Assembly: GCA_963664245.1 (NCBI GenBank)
Contig: OY760934.1
Coordinates: 372,001-436,000 of the forward strand
Length of the DNA: 64,000 bases
Direction: 5' to 3'
Source of the DNA: GCA-2711565 sp963664245
GTDB taxonomy: Bacteria; Bacteroidota; Bacteroidia; Bacteroidales; GCA-2711565
The position numbers and the translations under genes are program-made. Position 1 is the stretch's first letter. Every line of letters begins with the position of its first letter. This document shows, piece after piece, positions 26,364 to 35,196 of this stretch. The notes beneath the pieces were generated by a model. That model ran no database searches. It had not been told where the DNA came from and saw only the letters and a program-made list of their open reading frames with translations.

Positions 26364-27602
26364 TTAAATAAAACCTAACACTAGAAAGATACTTTTTATT
26401 CCCAAACCAATCATAATAAGAACCACCAAAATACCCATCACATTTTGAACAGGTTTATTGATAAAATCGCCCAGCACTTTTCTGTTGTTCATAATAATCA
26501 ATAAATATACGGCAATAACGGGCAAAAGCACTCCATTTGCAAACTGGGCAAAAACAATAGCCTGAATAGGACTAAAACCGATGGCTGAAAACACAATCCC
26601 GATCAGTAAAATAACCATCCAAACGGCTTTAAAGCGCATTGATTTCAGGTCAATTTTCCAGCCTAAAATTCCGGAAGCTGCATAAGCGGCAGCCAATGGA
26701 GCCGTAATGGCCGATGAAATTCCGGCAGCAAACAAGCCAACCGACATAAATATACCAGCCCAATTGCCCAATAATGGTTTTAATTGTGAAGCCAGATCGG
26801 AGGCTCCTTTAATTTCTGCATTGCTACCGTAAAAGGCGGTAGCTGCCGTTATCACAATCGACATTGAAATAAGTCCTCCCCAAATCACCGAAAAAAACAA
26901 ATCGTAGCGTGCCGTTGACAGGTCTTTTTCAGCTTTCCATTTTTCCTGAACCGTTGATGCATGTAAAAAGAGATTATAAGGAACCACGGTTGTCCCGATC
27001 AGTCCGATCAGCATGTATAAACTTCCCGTGGGAATTTGGGGCACAAACATCCCTTTAAAAACAGCCTGTAATTCGGGGCCAATAATTATCGCGGTTGTGA
27101 TAAATGAAACACTCATCAGCAAAACCAGGGTAATCAGTATGCGTTCCAAACTTTTATAGGTTCCAAAAATCAAAAGGAGAAAAGCTATGATCCCGATGAT
27201 AGGACCCCATATTGAAAGTTCAAGCGTAAAGAAATTTATTTTTGATACGCCACTAAGTTCAATCATACCCAGCGAAGCCCCTAAAATATTGCCGGTTTCA
27301 TAGGCTGCATTTCCGATAACAATGGCCGACAACACCAGGAAGATAGCAATCAGTCGGGGCAGGGGACGTTTAAACTCCCCACGAAGTGCCTCGCCCAGCC
27401 CGCGTTTTCCAACAATGCCAAGACGAGCTGTCATTTCCTGTAAAATAATGGTAGCAAACACACTGAACACAAGCCCCCAAAGCAAAGCGTAACCAAACCC
27501 GGCTCCCGATAACGTACAGGTAGTAATGGTTCCCGGACCAATAAAAGCAGCCGTAATTAGAATACCTGGACCAATTCCTTTAAAACGATTTTTCAGACTC
27601 AT
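26364..27602 (-). CDS. Nramp-family-like transporter lacking canonical metal-binding motifs
   Basis: 412 residues, 11 or so membrane helices, clear Nramp fold by sequence (GPGILITAAFIGPGT... GTTVVPYNLFLHAS). The helix 1 motif DPGN of true Mn/Fe transporters is GPGT here (Gly22-Thr25), and the helix 6 motif MPH is VPY (Val207-Tyr209). Metal-coordinating Asp, Asn and Met are all replaced, so transition-metal transport is doubtful. It leads the operon with pxpABC, the same partnership as Bacillus ycsG with ycsF-kipI-kipA. Uptake of 5-oxoproline or a related substrate is a reasonable inference, not shown. Confidence 0.85.
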   Translation of the reverse strand: MSLKNRFKGIGPGILITAAFIGPGTITTCTLSGAGFGYALLWGLVFSVFATIILQEMTARLGIVGKRGLGEALRGEFKRPLPRLIAIFLVLSAIVIGNAAYETGNILGASLGMIELSGVSKINFFTLELSIWGPIIGIIAFLLLIFGTYKSLERILITLVLLMSVSFITTAIIIGPELQAVFKGMFVPQIPTGSLYMLIGLIGTTVVPYNLFLHASTVQEKWKAEKDLSTARYDLFFSVIWGGLISMSIVITAATAFYGSNAEIKGASDLASQLKPLLGNWAGIFMSVGLFAAGISSAITAPLAAAYAASGILGWKIDLKSMRFKAVWMVILLIGIVFSAIGFSPIQAIVFAQFANGVLLPVIAVYLLIIMNNRKVLGDFINKPVQNVMGILVVLIMIGLGIKSIFLVLGFI

Positions 27603-27638
27603 GGTTTAAAAAAGCCTAAAGTTAAAAATTAAATTGGC

Positions 27639-27646
27639 TATTTTTG
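27639..27646 (+). promoter_or_regulatory. -7 box TATTTTTG before the HAD/acyltransferase pair
   Basis: TATTTTTG matches TAnnTTTG. The in-frame TTG at 27644 lies inside this box and so is unlikely to be a start. Transcription from about 27652 would give an almost leaderless mRNA for ATG 27656, or a 13-base leader for ATG 27665. Confidence 0.45.
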
Positions 27647-27655
27647 CTTCTTCTT

Positions 27656-28360
27656 ATGAATGTGATGAAAGAGAAAATAAAGATTATAGGTTTTGATGCC
27701 GACGATACCCTGTGGGTAAACGAGCCTTTTTACCGCGAAACGGAAGAAAAATTCAGTGATCTGCTCAAAGAATATTTACCCGAAGAAGCAATCATGCAAA
27801 AGCTTTTTCGTACCGAGATGCAAAACCTTGAACTTTATGGTTACGGAGCCAAAGGCTTTATGCTTTCGCTGATTGAAACAGGCATTAAAATTTCTGACAA
27901 TTCGCTGCCAAATGAAAAAATCCTACAAATCATCCAGCTTGGTAAGGATTTGATTAACAAACCCCTCGAAGTATTGGATGGCGTACATGAGGTTCTGGAA
28001 AAGCTCAGCAAAAAACACAAACTTATTATTGCCACCAAAGGAGATTTGCTGGACCAGGAGCGGAAACTGGAAAAATCAAAGCTGGCCAAATATTTCCATC
28101 ACATCGAAATTATGAGTGATAAAAAAGCCGAAAACTATCAAAAGTTGATTGCCCATTTAGATATTTCCTCCGAAGAATTTGTAATGGTTGGAAACTCCAT
28201 GAAATCGGATGTTTTGCCAGTTCTGGAATTGGGGAGCTGCTCCATTCACGTTCCTTTTCATACCACTTGGGTTCACGAAGAAGTGAACGGATCAAAAATT
28301 GAGAACGATAATTTTTATGAAGTAAAAAGTATTTCAGATATTTTAGCATTTTTTGAATAA
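27656..28360 (+). CDS. HAD-superfamily hydrolase (phosphatase)
   Basis: About 235 residues. Motif I IGFDADDTLW (nucleophile Asp14, acid/base Asp16 from ATG 27656), motif II IIATKGD, motif III lysine in MSDKKAENY, motif IV VGNSMKSDVLP. A helical cap lies between motifs I and II, as in phosphoglycolate phosphatase-like or nucleotidase-like members. Substrate unknown. ATG 27665 is an equally possible start. Its stop codon overlaps the start of the next gene (TAATG), so the two are translationally coupled. Confidence 0.87.
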   Translation: MNVMKEKIKIIGFDADDTLWVNEPFYRETEEKFSDLLKEYLPEEAIMQKLFRTEMQNLELYGYGAKGFMLSLIETGIKISDNSLPNEKILQIIQLGKDLINKPLEVLDGVHEVLEKLSKKHKLIIATKGDLLDQERKLEKSKLAKYFHHIEIMSDKKAENYQKLIAHLDISSEEFVMVGNSMKSDVLPVLELGSCSIHVPFHTTWVHEEVNGSKIENDNFYEVKSISDILAFFE

Positions 28361-28986
28361 TGAAAAAGATTATTGATTTAGAAAACTGGCCACGAAAAAA
28401 ACACTTTTTATTTTTCAACCAGTTTGACGACCCAACTTACGACATCACGGCAAAAGTGGATTGTACAAAAGCGTACCGCCACTCAAAAGAAACAGGAGGT
28501 TCTTTTTTTCTGTATTACCTACACTGCTCAATGAAAGCCGTGAATGCGGTAGAAGAATTCAGAATGCGCTTGGAGGACGACCAAATTGTTTGTTACGACA
28601 TCATCCATGCCGGGCCAACCATTGCCCGCGATAATGGCACATTTGGGTTTTCCCACCTCCCCTTTCACGAGGATTTTGAAGCGTTCGAAAAAAGCGCAAA
28701 ACAAATAATTGAAAAAGTAAAAAACGATAATAGTTTGGAACCTTCTTTTAACCGGGAAGATGTTATTCATTATTCAAGCGTTCCATGGATCGATTTTACT
28801 GCGGTTACCCATCCTAAATTTAGCTTCAACGAAAAAGAATCCATTCCTAAAATTACTTTCGGGAAATTAACGGATGTAAAAGGCACAAAAAAAATGGCGG
28901 TTTCAATTAAAGCCAACCACGCCTTTATTGACGGCTTTCACATGTCAAAATACTTTGGAAAATTCCAGGAGTTTTTAAATAATTAG
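28360..28986 (+). CDS. Chloramphenicol acetyltransferase-like acyltransferase
   Basis: 208 residues, the length of type A CAT monomers. The catalytic segment is NHAFIDGFHMSKYF: His187 matches the catalytic histidine and Asp191 the structural aspartate of the CAT motif HHAVCDG. SSVPWIDFTAV also matches the family core. It should be a trimeric acetyl-CoA-dependent O-acyltransferase. Chromosomal CAT-like proteins of Bacteroidota need not inactivate chloramphenicol, so resistance should not be assumed. Coupled by a one-base overlap to the HAD gene. Confidence 0.85.
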   Translation: MKKIIDLENWPRKKHFLFFNQFDDPTYDITAKVDCTKAYRHSKETGGSFFLYYLHCSMKAVNAVEEFRMRLEDDQIVCYDIIHAGPTIARDNGTFGFSHLPFHEDFEAFEKSAKQIIEKVKNDNSLEPSFNREDVIHYSSVPWIDFTAVTHPKFSFNEKESIPKITFGKLTDVKGTKKMAVSIKANHAFIDGFHMSKYFGKFQEFLNN

Positions 28987-29075
28987 AAGTCCCTAATCCA
29001 CTTTATAACATTCTCATCTTGTAAAAGCTAATAAATATCATATCCTTATTAATACTTATTGTATATATTTATATA

Positions 29076-29083
29076 TATATTTG
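29076..29083 (+). promoter_or_regulatory. -7 box TATATTTG before the FadL-like gene
   Basis: Perfect TAnnTTTG element in an alternating AT tract; leader of about 40 bases to ATG 29130. No clear -33 element. Confidence 0.4.
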
Positions 29084-29129
29084 CTTTTTTATATATGGAA
29101 TTGTATTTTTATCAACTAAATAATTTACT

Positions 29130-30401
29130 ATGAACACAAAACTTTTTACAAGAACAACAAGTGTATTTACACTAATGATTTTCATTTTTATTTCGAGTAC
29201 GACCTTTGCTACCGATGGATATTTTAGCTTAGCTTACGATACTAAAAGTAAAGGAATGGCCGGTGCAGGTGTTGCAATGTATCAAAATTCATTCTTTGGA
29301 AATTCAAACCCTGCATCAATGGTTATGCATGGTAAAAAAATGGGATTCGGCCTTGGATTATTTAACCCAAACCGTGAATATACAATAACAGGGGATCCAT
29401 CAGGTTTTCAAGGAACCTTTGGCTTAACACCGGGCACAGTTAAAAGCGACTCTAAATTATTTCCACTCCCTTCTTTTGTTGGAAACTGGATGATTAATGA
29501 TAACAGCTCATTCAGTGTTTCTCTTTACGGGAATGGTGGTATGAACACCAATTACCCGACAAACACTTTTTACGGCAGTAAAGGAAGTACAGGCGTAAAT
29601 TTAATGCAAATGTTTGCCGGATTAACTTACTCATTTAAATTTGCGGATAACTGGAGTGCAGGTATCTCAGGAATTATAGCATGGCAATCATTTAAAGCAG
29701 AAGGTTTGGAAGCTTTTGGACAAATGTCTCAAGATGCTGCAAACCTATCTGATAATGATGGAAACAGTTCATTTGGCTTTGGAGGAAAAGTTGGTATCCA
29801 AGGTAAAGTTACAAAAGGGTTCAGCGTTGGAGCTACTTTCCAAACCAAAATGTATATGGGCAAATTTGACGAATACAAAGGTTTGTTTGCCGAGCAAGGA
29901 GATTTTGATATTCCAGCAAACTGGACCATTGGTATGGCCTACGAAATTTTACCCGACGTACTAACCTTCGCATTTGATATAAAACAAATTTATTATAGCG
30001 ATGTTAAATCAATTGCTAACAATATGTTTACCGGACAAAATTTTAATGCTCCACTCGGAAGTGACAATGGTGCCGGATTTGGCTGGAAAGATATGACCGT
30101 TTATAAATTCGGTTTAGAATTTGCTGCCAATGAAGACTGGACATTCAGAACTGGTTATTCTACCGGCAAAAATCCAATCCGTAAAGAAAATGTGATGTTC
30201 AACATTTTGGCTCCTGGTGTTATTGACAACCACATTACTTTTGGCTTCTCAAAAATGATGGGCGAAAAGGAATTAAGCATTGCTATTGTTCATGCGCTTT
30301 CTAATACCGTTAAAGGTACAAATCCAATGGAAATGCCAGACCAACAAGAAATTGAACTAAAAATGAATCAATGGGAATTTGAAATTGCGTTTACTTTCTA
30401 G
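29130..30401 (+). CDS. FadL/TodX (OmpP1) family outer-membrane transport protein
   Basis: 423 residues: signal peptide 1-27 (ends TTFA), then a beta-barrel with the FadL-type N-terminal hatch region (TDGYFSLAYDTKSKGMAGAGVAM) and a C-terminal aromatic end (EFEIAFTF). The AGAG-x-A and NPASM motifs are typical of the family. Carries long-chain fatty acids or other hydrophobic compounds across the outer membrane. The convergent acyl-CoA ligase and the acyl-CoA dehydrogenases of this window fit a fatty-acid role. Confidence 0.88.
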   Translation: MNTKLFTRTTSVFTLMIFIFISSTTFATDGYFSLAYDTKSKGMAGAGVAMYQNSFFGNSNPASMVMHGKKMGFGLGLFNPNREYTITGDPSGFQGTFGLTPGTVKSDSKLFPLPSFVGNWMINDNSSFSVSLYGNGGMNTNYPTNTFYGSKGSTGVNLMQMFAGLTYSFKFADNWSAGISGIIAWQSFKAEGLEAFGQMSQDAANLSDNDGNSSFGFGGKVGIQGKVTKGFSVGATFQTKMYMGKFDEYKGLFAEQGDFDIPANWTIGMAYEILPDVLTFAFDIKQIYYSDVKSIANNMFTGQNFNAPLGSDNGAGFGWKDMTVYKFGLEFAANEDWTFRTGYSTGKNPIRKENVMFNILAPGVIDNHITFGFSKMMGEKELSIAIVHALSNTVKGTNPMEMPDQQEIELKMNQWEFEIAFTF

Positions 30402-30421
30402 AAAAAGATTTGAGATAAAAT

Positions 30422-30453
30422 AAAAAACGTCCTCAATTTGAGGACGTTTTTTT
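30422..30453. terminator. Bidirectional terminator, fadL-like gene and acyl-CoA ligase
   Basis: Stem AAACGTCCTC/GAGGACGTTT (about 30425-30434 with 30440-30449), loop AATTT, seven T on the plus strand and an A run on the left that gives T on the minus strand. Confidence 0.88.
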
Positions 30454-32095
30454 AGGTATATAAAAATCGTTTTATTTTCATTGTGGCTGTTTTCACAAAA
30501 GGATCGGGTTGCACAATAATCAGCTGAACCTGGGAAAATTTATTTACACGGGAGTTTACATAATCGTGCAGTTCCCTTCTCAACTCTTCCAGTTTTTCAT
30601 CAATAAAGTGAGTCACATCGTTTCTTAAATGTTTATAACGCTCCTCCAGTTCTTCCCGGTTAAAATGAACCATGGCTACCAATTTCCCCTTTTGCTGAAT
30701 AACAACCGATTCAACCACATGACGGAAATTATTGATTACCGATTCAATATCTTCGGGGTAAATATTTTCACCGCTTTTCCCGACAATCATATTTTTCAGG
30801 CGGCCTTTGATATATAATATCCCGTTTTTATCAAACACGCCTAAATCGCCGGTTTTAAACCACCCATCTTCTGTCAGGACTTCTTTGGTTAGTTCAGGTT
30901 CTTTATAATAGCCCTGCATAACATTTGGTCCTTTGGCCCAAACTTCGCCTTCGCCGGTTTTGGGGTTCGGATCATTAATTTTCAATTCCACATCTTTTAC
31001 CGCCTTTCCGGTTGCCTGCAAAACAGTAGCCGATGGATTTGCCCCGGCAATTAATGGAGCCGTTTCGGTTAAACCATAACCTATGGCGTAAGGAAATTTT
31101 GCTTCCCGGAGGAATTTCTCGACCGTACGGTCAAGCTTTGCCCCGCCGATCCCAAAAAAGAGCAGCTCGCCACCAAATGTTGCATACAGTTTTTTTCCAG
31201 CCACCAAATTTAGTTTTTTACGAATCGGTGGAATAGCATACAACGCCCTGATAAGAGCATTTTTACGGAAAGTTTTCAGTATTTTATTTCGGTATATTTT
31301 TTCTAAAATTAATGGAACCGACAACATCATGGTAGGCTTAACTTTTTGTAAAGCCGGCAATAAAATTGAAGGAGTTGGTGGTTTTCTTAAATAATAAACA
31401 GCACTACCCGACATCAACGGCAATAAAAACCCCAGTGTGTTTTCATAGGTGTGAGACAGGGGCAAAATAGAAAGCATACGTTCTTTATCGCTCAAAGGCT
31501 GAACCGCAAATCCCTGAGTAACATTGTAAACAATATTTTTATGCGAAAGCATCACCCCTTTTGATTTACCGGTTGTTCCTGAAGTATAAATAATTGCAAG
31601 CAAGTCATCTTCATCAACAAGTGCTTCAAGCTTATGTTCAGAACTTTCGGTGTACGTTTTTTCTATTTCTTCAATCACCGAGAAATCTTCAATCCGGATG
31701 GTGTATTTAAGGACATCCGATTTAAAAGATTTGATTTTGGGATAGAGGTTTTCTGAAACAAAAATTGCCTTTGCTCCCGAATGCTTTAATACATTAGAAA
31801 TCTCATCCTGATGAAAATCGGGCAAAACAGGAACAACAACAGCTCCAAGCATGGCAACCGCAAAATAAGAAATTCCCCAGTTTGGCATATTGGAACTTAG
31901 AATAGCGACTTTATCCCCTTTTTCTATTCCCAATTCGCGTAAAAAAACAGACAATGAGTTAATTTTCGTGTTTAATTCTGAATACGTAAGCGGTTTCTCA
32001 TCTACAAAAGAGAGAGAATAATTATTAGGAAAACTTCCCACTGAGCGCTTTAACAGTGCCGGGAGAGTAAATATTTCAAGTTCCTTCATGTGCAT
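30452..32095 (-). CDS. Long-chain acyl-CoA synthetase (AMP-forming)
   Basis: 547-residue ANL-superfamily enzyme that adenylates a carboxylate and transfers it to CoA. Seen: P-loop YTSGTTGKSKG (170-180), YGLTETAP, GWFKTGDLG, and the hinge/lysine block KGRLKNMIVGKSGENIYPEDIE. Length and motifs fit long-chain fatty acid-CoA ligases. It faces the FadL-like gene across a shared terminator; both are divergent from neighbours, so they form a functional but not transcriptional pair. Start ATG 32095 or 32089 (MKELEIF). Confidence 0.92.
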   Translation of the reverse strand: MHMKELEIFTLPALLKRSVGSFPNNYSLSFVDEKPLTYSELNTKINSLSVFLRELGIEKGDKVAILSSNMPNWGISYFAVAMLGAVVVPVLPDFHQDEISNVLKHSGAKAIFVSENLYPKIKSFKSDVLKYTIRIEDFSVIEEIEKTYTESSEHKLEALVDEDDLLAIIYTSGTTGKSKGVMLSHKNIVYNVTQGFAVQPLSDKERMLSILPLSHTYENTLGFLLPLMSGSAVYYLRKPPTPSILLPALQKVKPTMMLSVPLILEKIYRNKILKTFRKNALIRALYAIPPIRKKLNLVAGKKLYATFGGELLFFGIGGAKLDRTVEKFLREAKFPYAIGYGLTETAPLIAGANPSATVLQATGKAVKDVELKINDPNPKTGEGEVWAKGPNVMQGYYKEPELTKEVLTEDGWFKTGDLGVFDKNGILYIKGRLKNMIVGKSGENIYPEDIESVINNFRHVVESVVIQQKGKLVAMVHFNREELEERYKHLRNDVTHFIDEKLEELRRELHDYVNSRVNKFSQVQLIIVQPDPFVKTATMKIKRFLYT

Positions 32096-32106
32096 TTCTT
32101 AGCCCA

Positions 32107-32138
32107 CAAAAATACAATTAATTTTTCAATGAAAACAA
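32107..32138 (-). promoter_or_regulatory. Promoter of the acyl-CoA synthetase
   Basis: Minus-strand TTG (complement of CAA 32136-32138), about 21-base spacer, then TATTTTTG (complement of 32107-32114). The predicted start is only a few bases before the ATG, so the transcript may be leaderless or nearly so. Confidence 0.45.
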
Positions 32139-32161
32139 TCAGATAAATTCTATATGTTTTT

Positions 32162-32193
32162 CTTGGATAAATGCGAAACACTTTTTAAGTTTG
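32162..32193 (+). promoter_or_regulatory. Promoter of the 154-aa membrane protein
   Basis: CTTG at 32162-32165 (one mismatch to TTTG), 20-base spacer, perfect TAAGTTTG at 32186-32193. Leader of about 50 bases to ATG 32251. Confidence 0.5.
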
Positions 32194-32250
32194 AAGATAA
32201 ATATTTAATAATAATGTATAAAACACTCCCCTTTTAAAAATCAATAGAAT

Positions 32251-32715
32251 ATGGAAAACAACGAAATTAAAAAACAAGAAATTGATCAAACCATGGAACT
32301 GGATGGAAGTATGATGTCGGTTTTAAACGAGATGCGGAAATGGACAAAATTCCTGGCAGTTATGGGATTTATTGGAATTGGCTTTATGATGCTAATGGGT
32401 ATTATTGCTTCGATAACAGCAAGCGCGGTAAGTAATGCTCCAGGCATGCCTGCTATGCCATTTCCTCCCGGAATCATTGGTTTTATTTACGTTATTTTTG
32501 CCGGCATCATGGTATTCCCGGTAATTCTACTGAATAATTTTTCAAACAAAATGAAAGAGGCTCTTTACACAAAAGACCATATTGCTTTATATAAAGCTTT
32601 TAACAATCTTAAAAGATATTATAAGTTTATCGGAATATTAATAATAATATATTTATTGATAATAGGTGCAATTATTGTTGGAGGCGGTCTGATGGCATTG
32701 GTAGCAGGAATTTAA
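32251..32715 (+). CDS. Small multi-spanning membrane protein (DUF5362-like)
   Basis: 154 residues: a charged helix (1-35, with LNEMRKWTKF), then hydrophobic helices at about 36-60, 72-95 and 125-150. The arrangement resembles the DUF5362 proteins of Bacteroidota; the family name is from memory and not certain. No catalytic motif. Its stop codon overlaps the end of the convergent PhzF-like gene by 4 bases. Function unknown. Confidence 0.65.
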   Translation: MENNEIKKQEIDQTMELDGSMMSVLNEMRKWTKFLAVMGFIGIGFMMLMGIIASITASAVSNAPGMPAMPFPPGIIGFIYVIFAGIMVFPVILLNNFSNKMKEALYTKDHIALYKAFNNLKRYYKFIGILIIIYLLIIGAIIVGGGLMALVAGI

Positions 32716-33578
32716 ACACCCCATTCTCCCTGGGCGATGAATTCGACATCGCCCCCTACATTTATATCGTAATTCCCCTTTTCAAGCGCAGCTTCAATAT
32801 GAAGTTCTGAGGGGCGGTTGATTTCGTATCCCTGTCCGCAGGCAATATTAATAAAAGAGGTGCCGTAAAAATTATTTTTCAAGAGCCATGCGGCCAAACA
32901 ACCGGTAGAACTTCCGGTTGCGGGATCTTCAGTTATTCCAAGCCAGGGTACAAAAACCCGGGTCGATAAATCCTGCAAAGCAGTGTACCCACCCCGGCAA
33001 AAAACCATTATTCCTTTTGCCCAGGTGGCTTTAATGTACTCATTATAAACATCCATATTAAGCCTCGATTTTAGCAGAGCTACTTTATTTATCAAAGGAA
33101 CAATAGTAAACGGCAATCCAGTGGTTACCCCCTGAACAGGAAAATCCTGGTCAATATCTTTTAATTCAAGATTTAGCATTTCCGCCACTAATTTCGGATC
33201 AACAGCATCACCAAATTCAGGTTGAACCTGTTTCATCCAGTACATGTGGTTCTTTAGTTCAACATCAATCTCCCCAACTTTTAAATTAAGTTTTATTACG
33301 CGCTTGCTCTTTGCCTCAATAAATTCTTTTAAAATATAGGCCGTTCCCAGGGTTGGATGGCCAGCAAAATCAACTTCTGCTTTTGGCGTAAATATTCGCA
33401 CCTCATAACGTCCGTATTTCTGCTTTTCAGGATTCAAAAAAGTAGTTTCAGAATAATTAACCTCCTGTGCAATTTTTTGCATGGTTTCGGTTTCTATTTC
33501 CTGATCCAGGATAAATGTAGCCAACTGGTTCCCACTATATTTCCCAACAGAAAACACATCGGTTATGTAATATTTCAT
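32712..33578 (-). CDS. PhzF-family isomerase/epimerase
   Basis: 288 residues of the diaminopimelate-epimerase-like fold. Seen: YITDVFSVGKYSGNQLA at the N-terminus, SETTFL with Glu44 in the position of the catalytic Glu of PhzF, FAGHPTLGTAYIL, and EDPATGSSTGCLAAWL. A phenazine pathway is not present, so this is one of the many orphan PhzF-like proteins with unknown small-molecule substrate. Divergent from the ECF sigma gene at 33756; its own -7 box (TAAATTTG) is the complement of 33616-33623. Confidence 0.88.
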   Translation of the reverse strand: MKYYITDVFSVGKYSGNQLATFILDQEIETETMQKIAQEVNYSETTFLNPEKQKYGRYEVRIFTPKAEVDFAGHPTLGTAYILKEFIEAKSKRVIKLNLKVGEIDVELKNHMYWMKQVQPEFGDAVDPKLVAEMLNLELKDIDQDFPVQGVTTGLPFTIVPLINKVALLKSRLNMDVYNEYIKATWAKGIMVFCRGGYTALQDLSTRVFVPWLGITEDPATGSSTGCLAAWLLKNNFYGTSFINIACGQGYEINRPSELHIEAALEKGNYDINVGGDVEFIAQGEWGV

Positions 33579-33694
33579 CGGACAGTTATTATTTTTTAAT
33601 AAATAGTAAATCTAACAAATTTACATGAAATAGCGCAATCCTATTTTTATCATCAAGCATTATTCAATATCTTTATTAAAAAAAATACGCCCCC

Positions 33695-33720
33695 TGTAAC
33701 CTTTTAAAAAAGCACGGGTA
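33695..33720 (+). promoter_or_regulatory. Candidate ECF promoter upstream of the sigma gene (site A)
   Basis: TGTAAC at 33695-33700, 16-base spacer, GGTA at 33717-33720. This AAC/GT layout is that of ECF-dependent promoters (compare B. subtilis SigW TGAAAC-N16-CGTA). It would make the sigma gene autoregulated, with a start near 33727. Confidence 0.55.
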
Positions 33721-33755
33721 ATCATTTATGAAAGTCGAAACTAAAACAAAAGATT

Positions 33756-34298
33756 GTGGATCTGGACTTTGATGAAAAAATGATGATAAATGTTAAAAAC
33801 GGGGACATCGATTCACTCGTCCCTCTTTTCGACAAATATCAGGTAAAGCTTTACAATTTCTTTCTGAGGTTGACCCAAAACCGGGAGACTGCAGAAGATT
33901 TGACACAGAATGTTTTTAGCAGAATTATTGCGTACAAACATTCGTTTAACGAGAATTACAAATTTAAAACCTGGATGTATCAAATGGCTCGCAACGTACA
34001 TATCGATCATTACAACAAAAACAAAGCTTATTTTTCCGACTACGAAGAATCGGAAAATTCGGGCAAAAATGTTGACGATGCCATGCATGAAACAGAGAAA
34101 AAAGAAAACCAGGAAATATTAAAAGAAGCACTGGAGTTATTATCCAAAGATGACCGTGAAATTCTGGAGCTAAGCAAATTTCAGGATTTAAAATATGAGG
34201 AAATTTCCAAAATTACCGGAAACTCTGTTGGGGCAATAAAAGTAAAAGTACACCGTGCCATTAATAAATTACGATCAAATTATTTTGAATTAGCATAA
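33756..34298 (+). CDS. ECF sigma factor (RpoE-like)
   Basis: 180 residues. Region 2: FDKYQVKLYNFFLRLTQN, ETAEDLTQNVF and FKTWMYQMARNVHIDHYN. Region 4: EALELLSKDDREILELSKF and LKYEEISKITGNSVGAIKVKV. The GTG start at 33756 is used because MDLDFDEKMMINVKNGD is the normal N-terminus of this group; ATG 33780 or 33783 would remove it. It is followed after 11 bases by its anti-sigma gene and then by DUF4097 genes, a known Bacteroidota arrangement for envelope-linked ECF factors. Confidence 0.9.
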   Translation: MDLDFDEKMMINVKNGDIDSLVPLFDKYQVKLYNFFLRLTQNRETAEDLTQNVFSRIIAYKHSFNENYKFKTWMYQMARNVHIDHYNKNKAYFSDYEESENSGKNVDDAMHETEKKENQEILKEALELLSKDDREILELSKFQDLKYEEISKITGNSVGAIKVKVHRAINKLRSNYFELA

Positions 34299-34309
34299 AA
34301 CACTGAACC

Positions 34310-35131
34310 ATGGAATGCAAAGAAATAAATAGCTTACTCATCGATTTTGTAGATAAAAACCTGAATCAGAAACAAACAGAACTTGTTCAGAAACATTTGG
34401 AAAGCTGCAAATCATGCCGTCAGGAAGTAGAAGAATTAATGGTGGTTATGGGTGAAATAAAACAGACGGAAGATGAAAATCCGAGTGCCAATCTTCGCTC
34501 AAACTTTATGCAAATGATTGAGGCAGAAAAAAGAAAATATGTTGCAGTTGAAGCAAAACCACTGTCCAATCATAACATACAGCAACAGCAACACCGCATC
34601 AGGTTTATGCATCCCATATATCAGGTTGCAGCAGGCTTTGCCATTTTGATTGCAGGAATGATGCTTGGACTAATGATTAATAAAAGTAACACCGGAACAA
34701 ATAAAGCTGAGTTAATCGCCCTAAAAAGTGAAGTTAACAGCATGAAACAAATGGTTATGTTATCGAAACTAAACCAACCGTCGGCCAGTTCACGAATTCA
34801 GGCCGTGAATTATATCGAGGATATTTCATTTCCCGATCAGAAAGTTGTAGATGCGTTAATAGAAACCATGAATACCGACGATAACTCAAATGTTCGCCTG
34901 GCCGCTACAACGGCTTTGTCAAACTTTGCAGACGACCAAAGGGTTCGTACCGCATTAATCGAATCATTGGCTACCCAGGATGACCCAATGGTTCAGATTA
35001 CTCTTATCAATATTATGGTTGGCTTGCGCGAAGTAAACGCAAAAAAATACATCCAACGCATAGCTACCAATGACAATACCAATGAAAATGTAAAATTAAT
35101 TGCTCAAAAGAGCTTAGATATATTAACCTAA
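34310..35131 (+). CDS. Zinc-finger anti-sigma factor with C-terminal HEAT repeats
   Basis: 273 residues. The N-terminal anti-sigma zinc-binding domain has the HxxxCxxC motif (His29, Cys33, Cys36, with Cys3). One membrane helix at about 104-124 (VAAGFAILIAGMMLGLMI). The outer part (about 155-270) consists of HEAT-like helical pairs (DQKVVDALIETMNTDDNSNVR, LAATTALSNFADDQRV, LATQDDPMVQITLINIM). Normally such a domain would be an extracytoplasmic sensor; HEAT repeats there suggest protein-protein sensing. Forms a pair with the ECF gene upstream. Confidence 0.87.
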   Translation: MECKEINSLLIDFVDKNLNQKQTELVQKHLESCKSCRQEVEELMVVMGEIKQTEDENPSANLRSNFMQMIEAEKRKYVAVEAKPLSNHNIQQQQHRIRFMHPIYQVAAGFAILIAGMMLGLMINKSNTGTNKAELIALKSEVNSMKQMVMLSKLNQPSASSRIQAVNYIEDISFPDQKVVDALIETMNTDDNSNVRLAATTALSNFADDQRVRTALIESLATQDDPMVQITLINIMVGLREVNAKKYIQRIATNDNTNENVKLIAQKSLDILT

Positions 35132-35196
35132 GAAATTTAAAATATTGTTGGCCGCAATAAACAAACTAATTGTAGAATAATAAAAACTTAGATATC

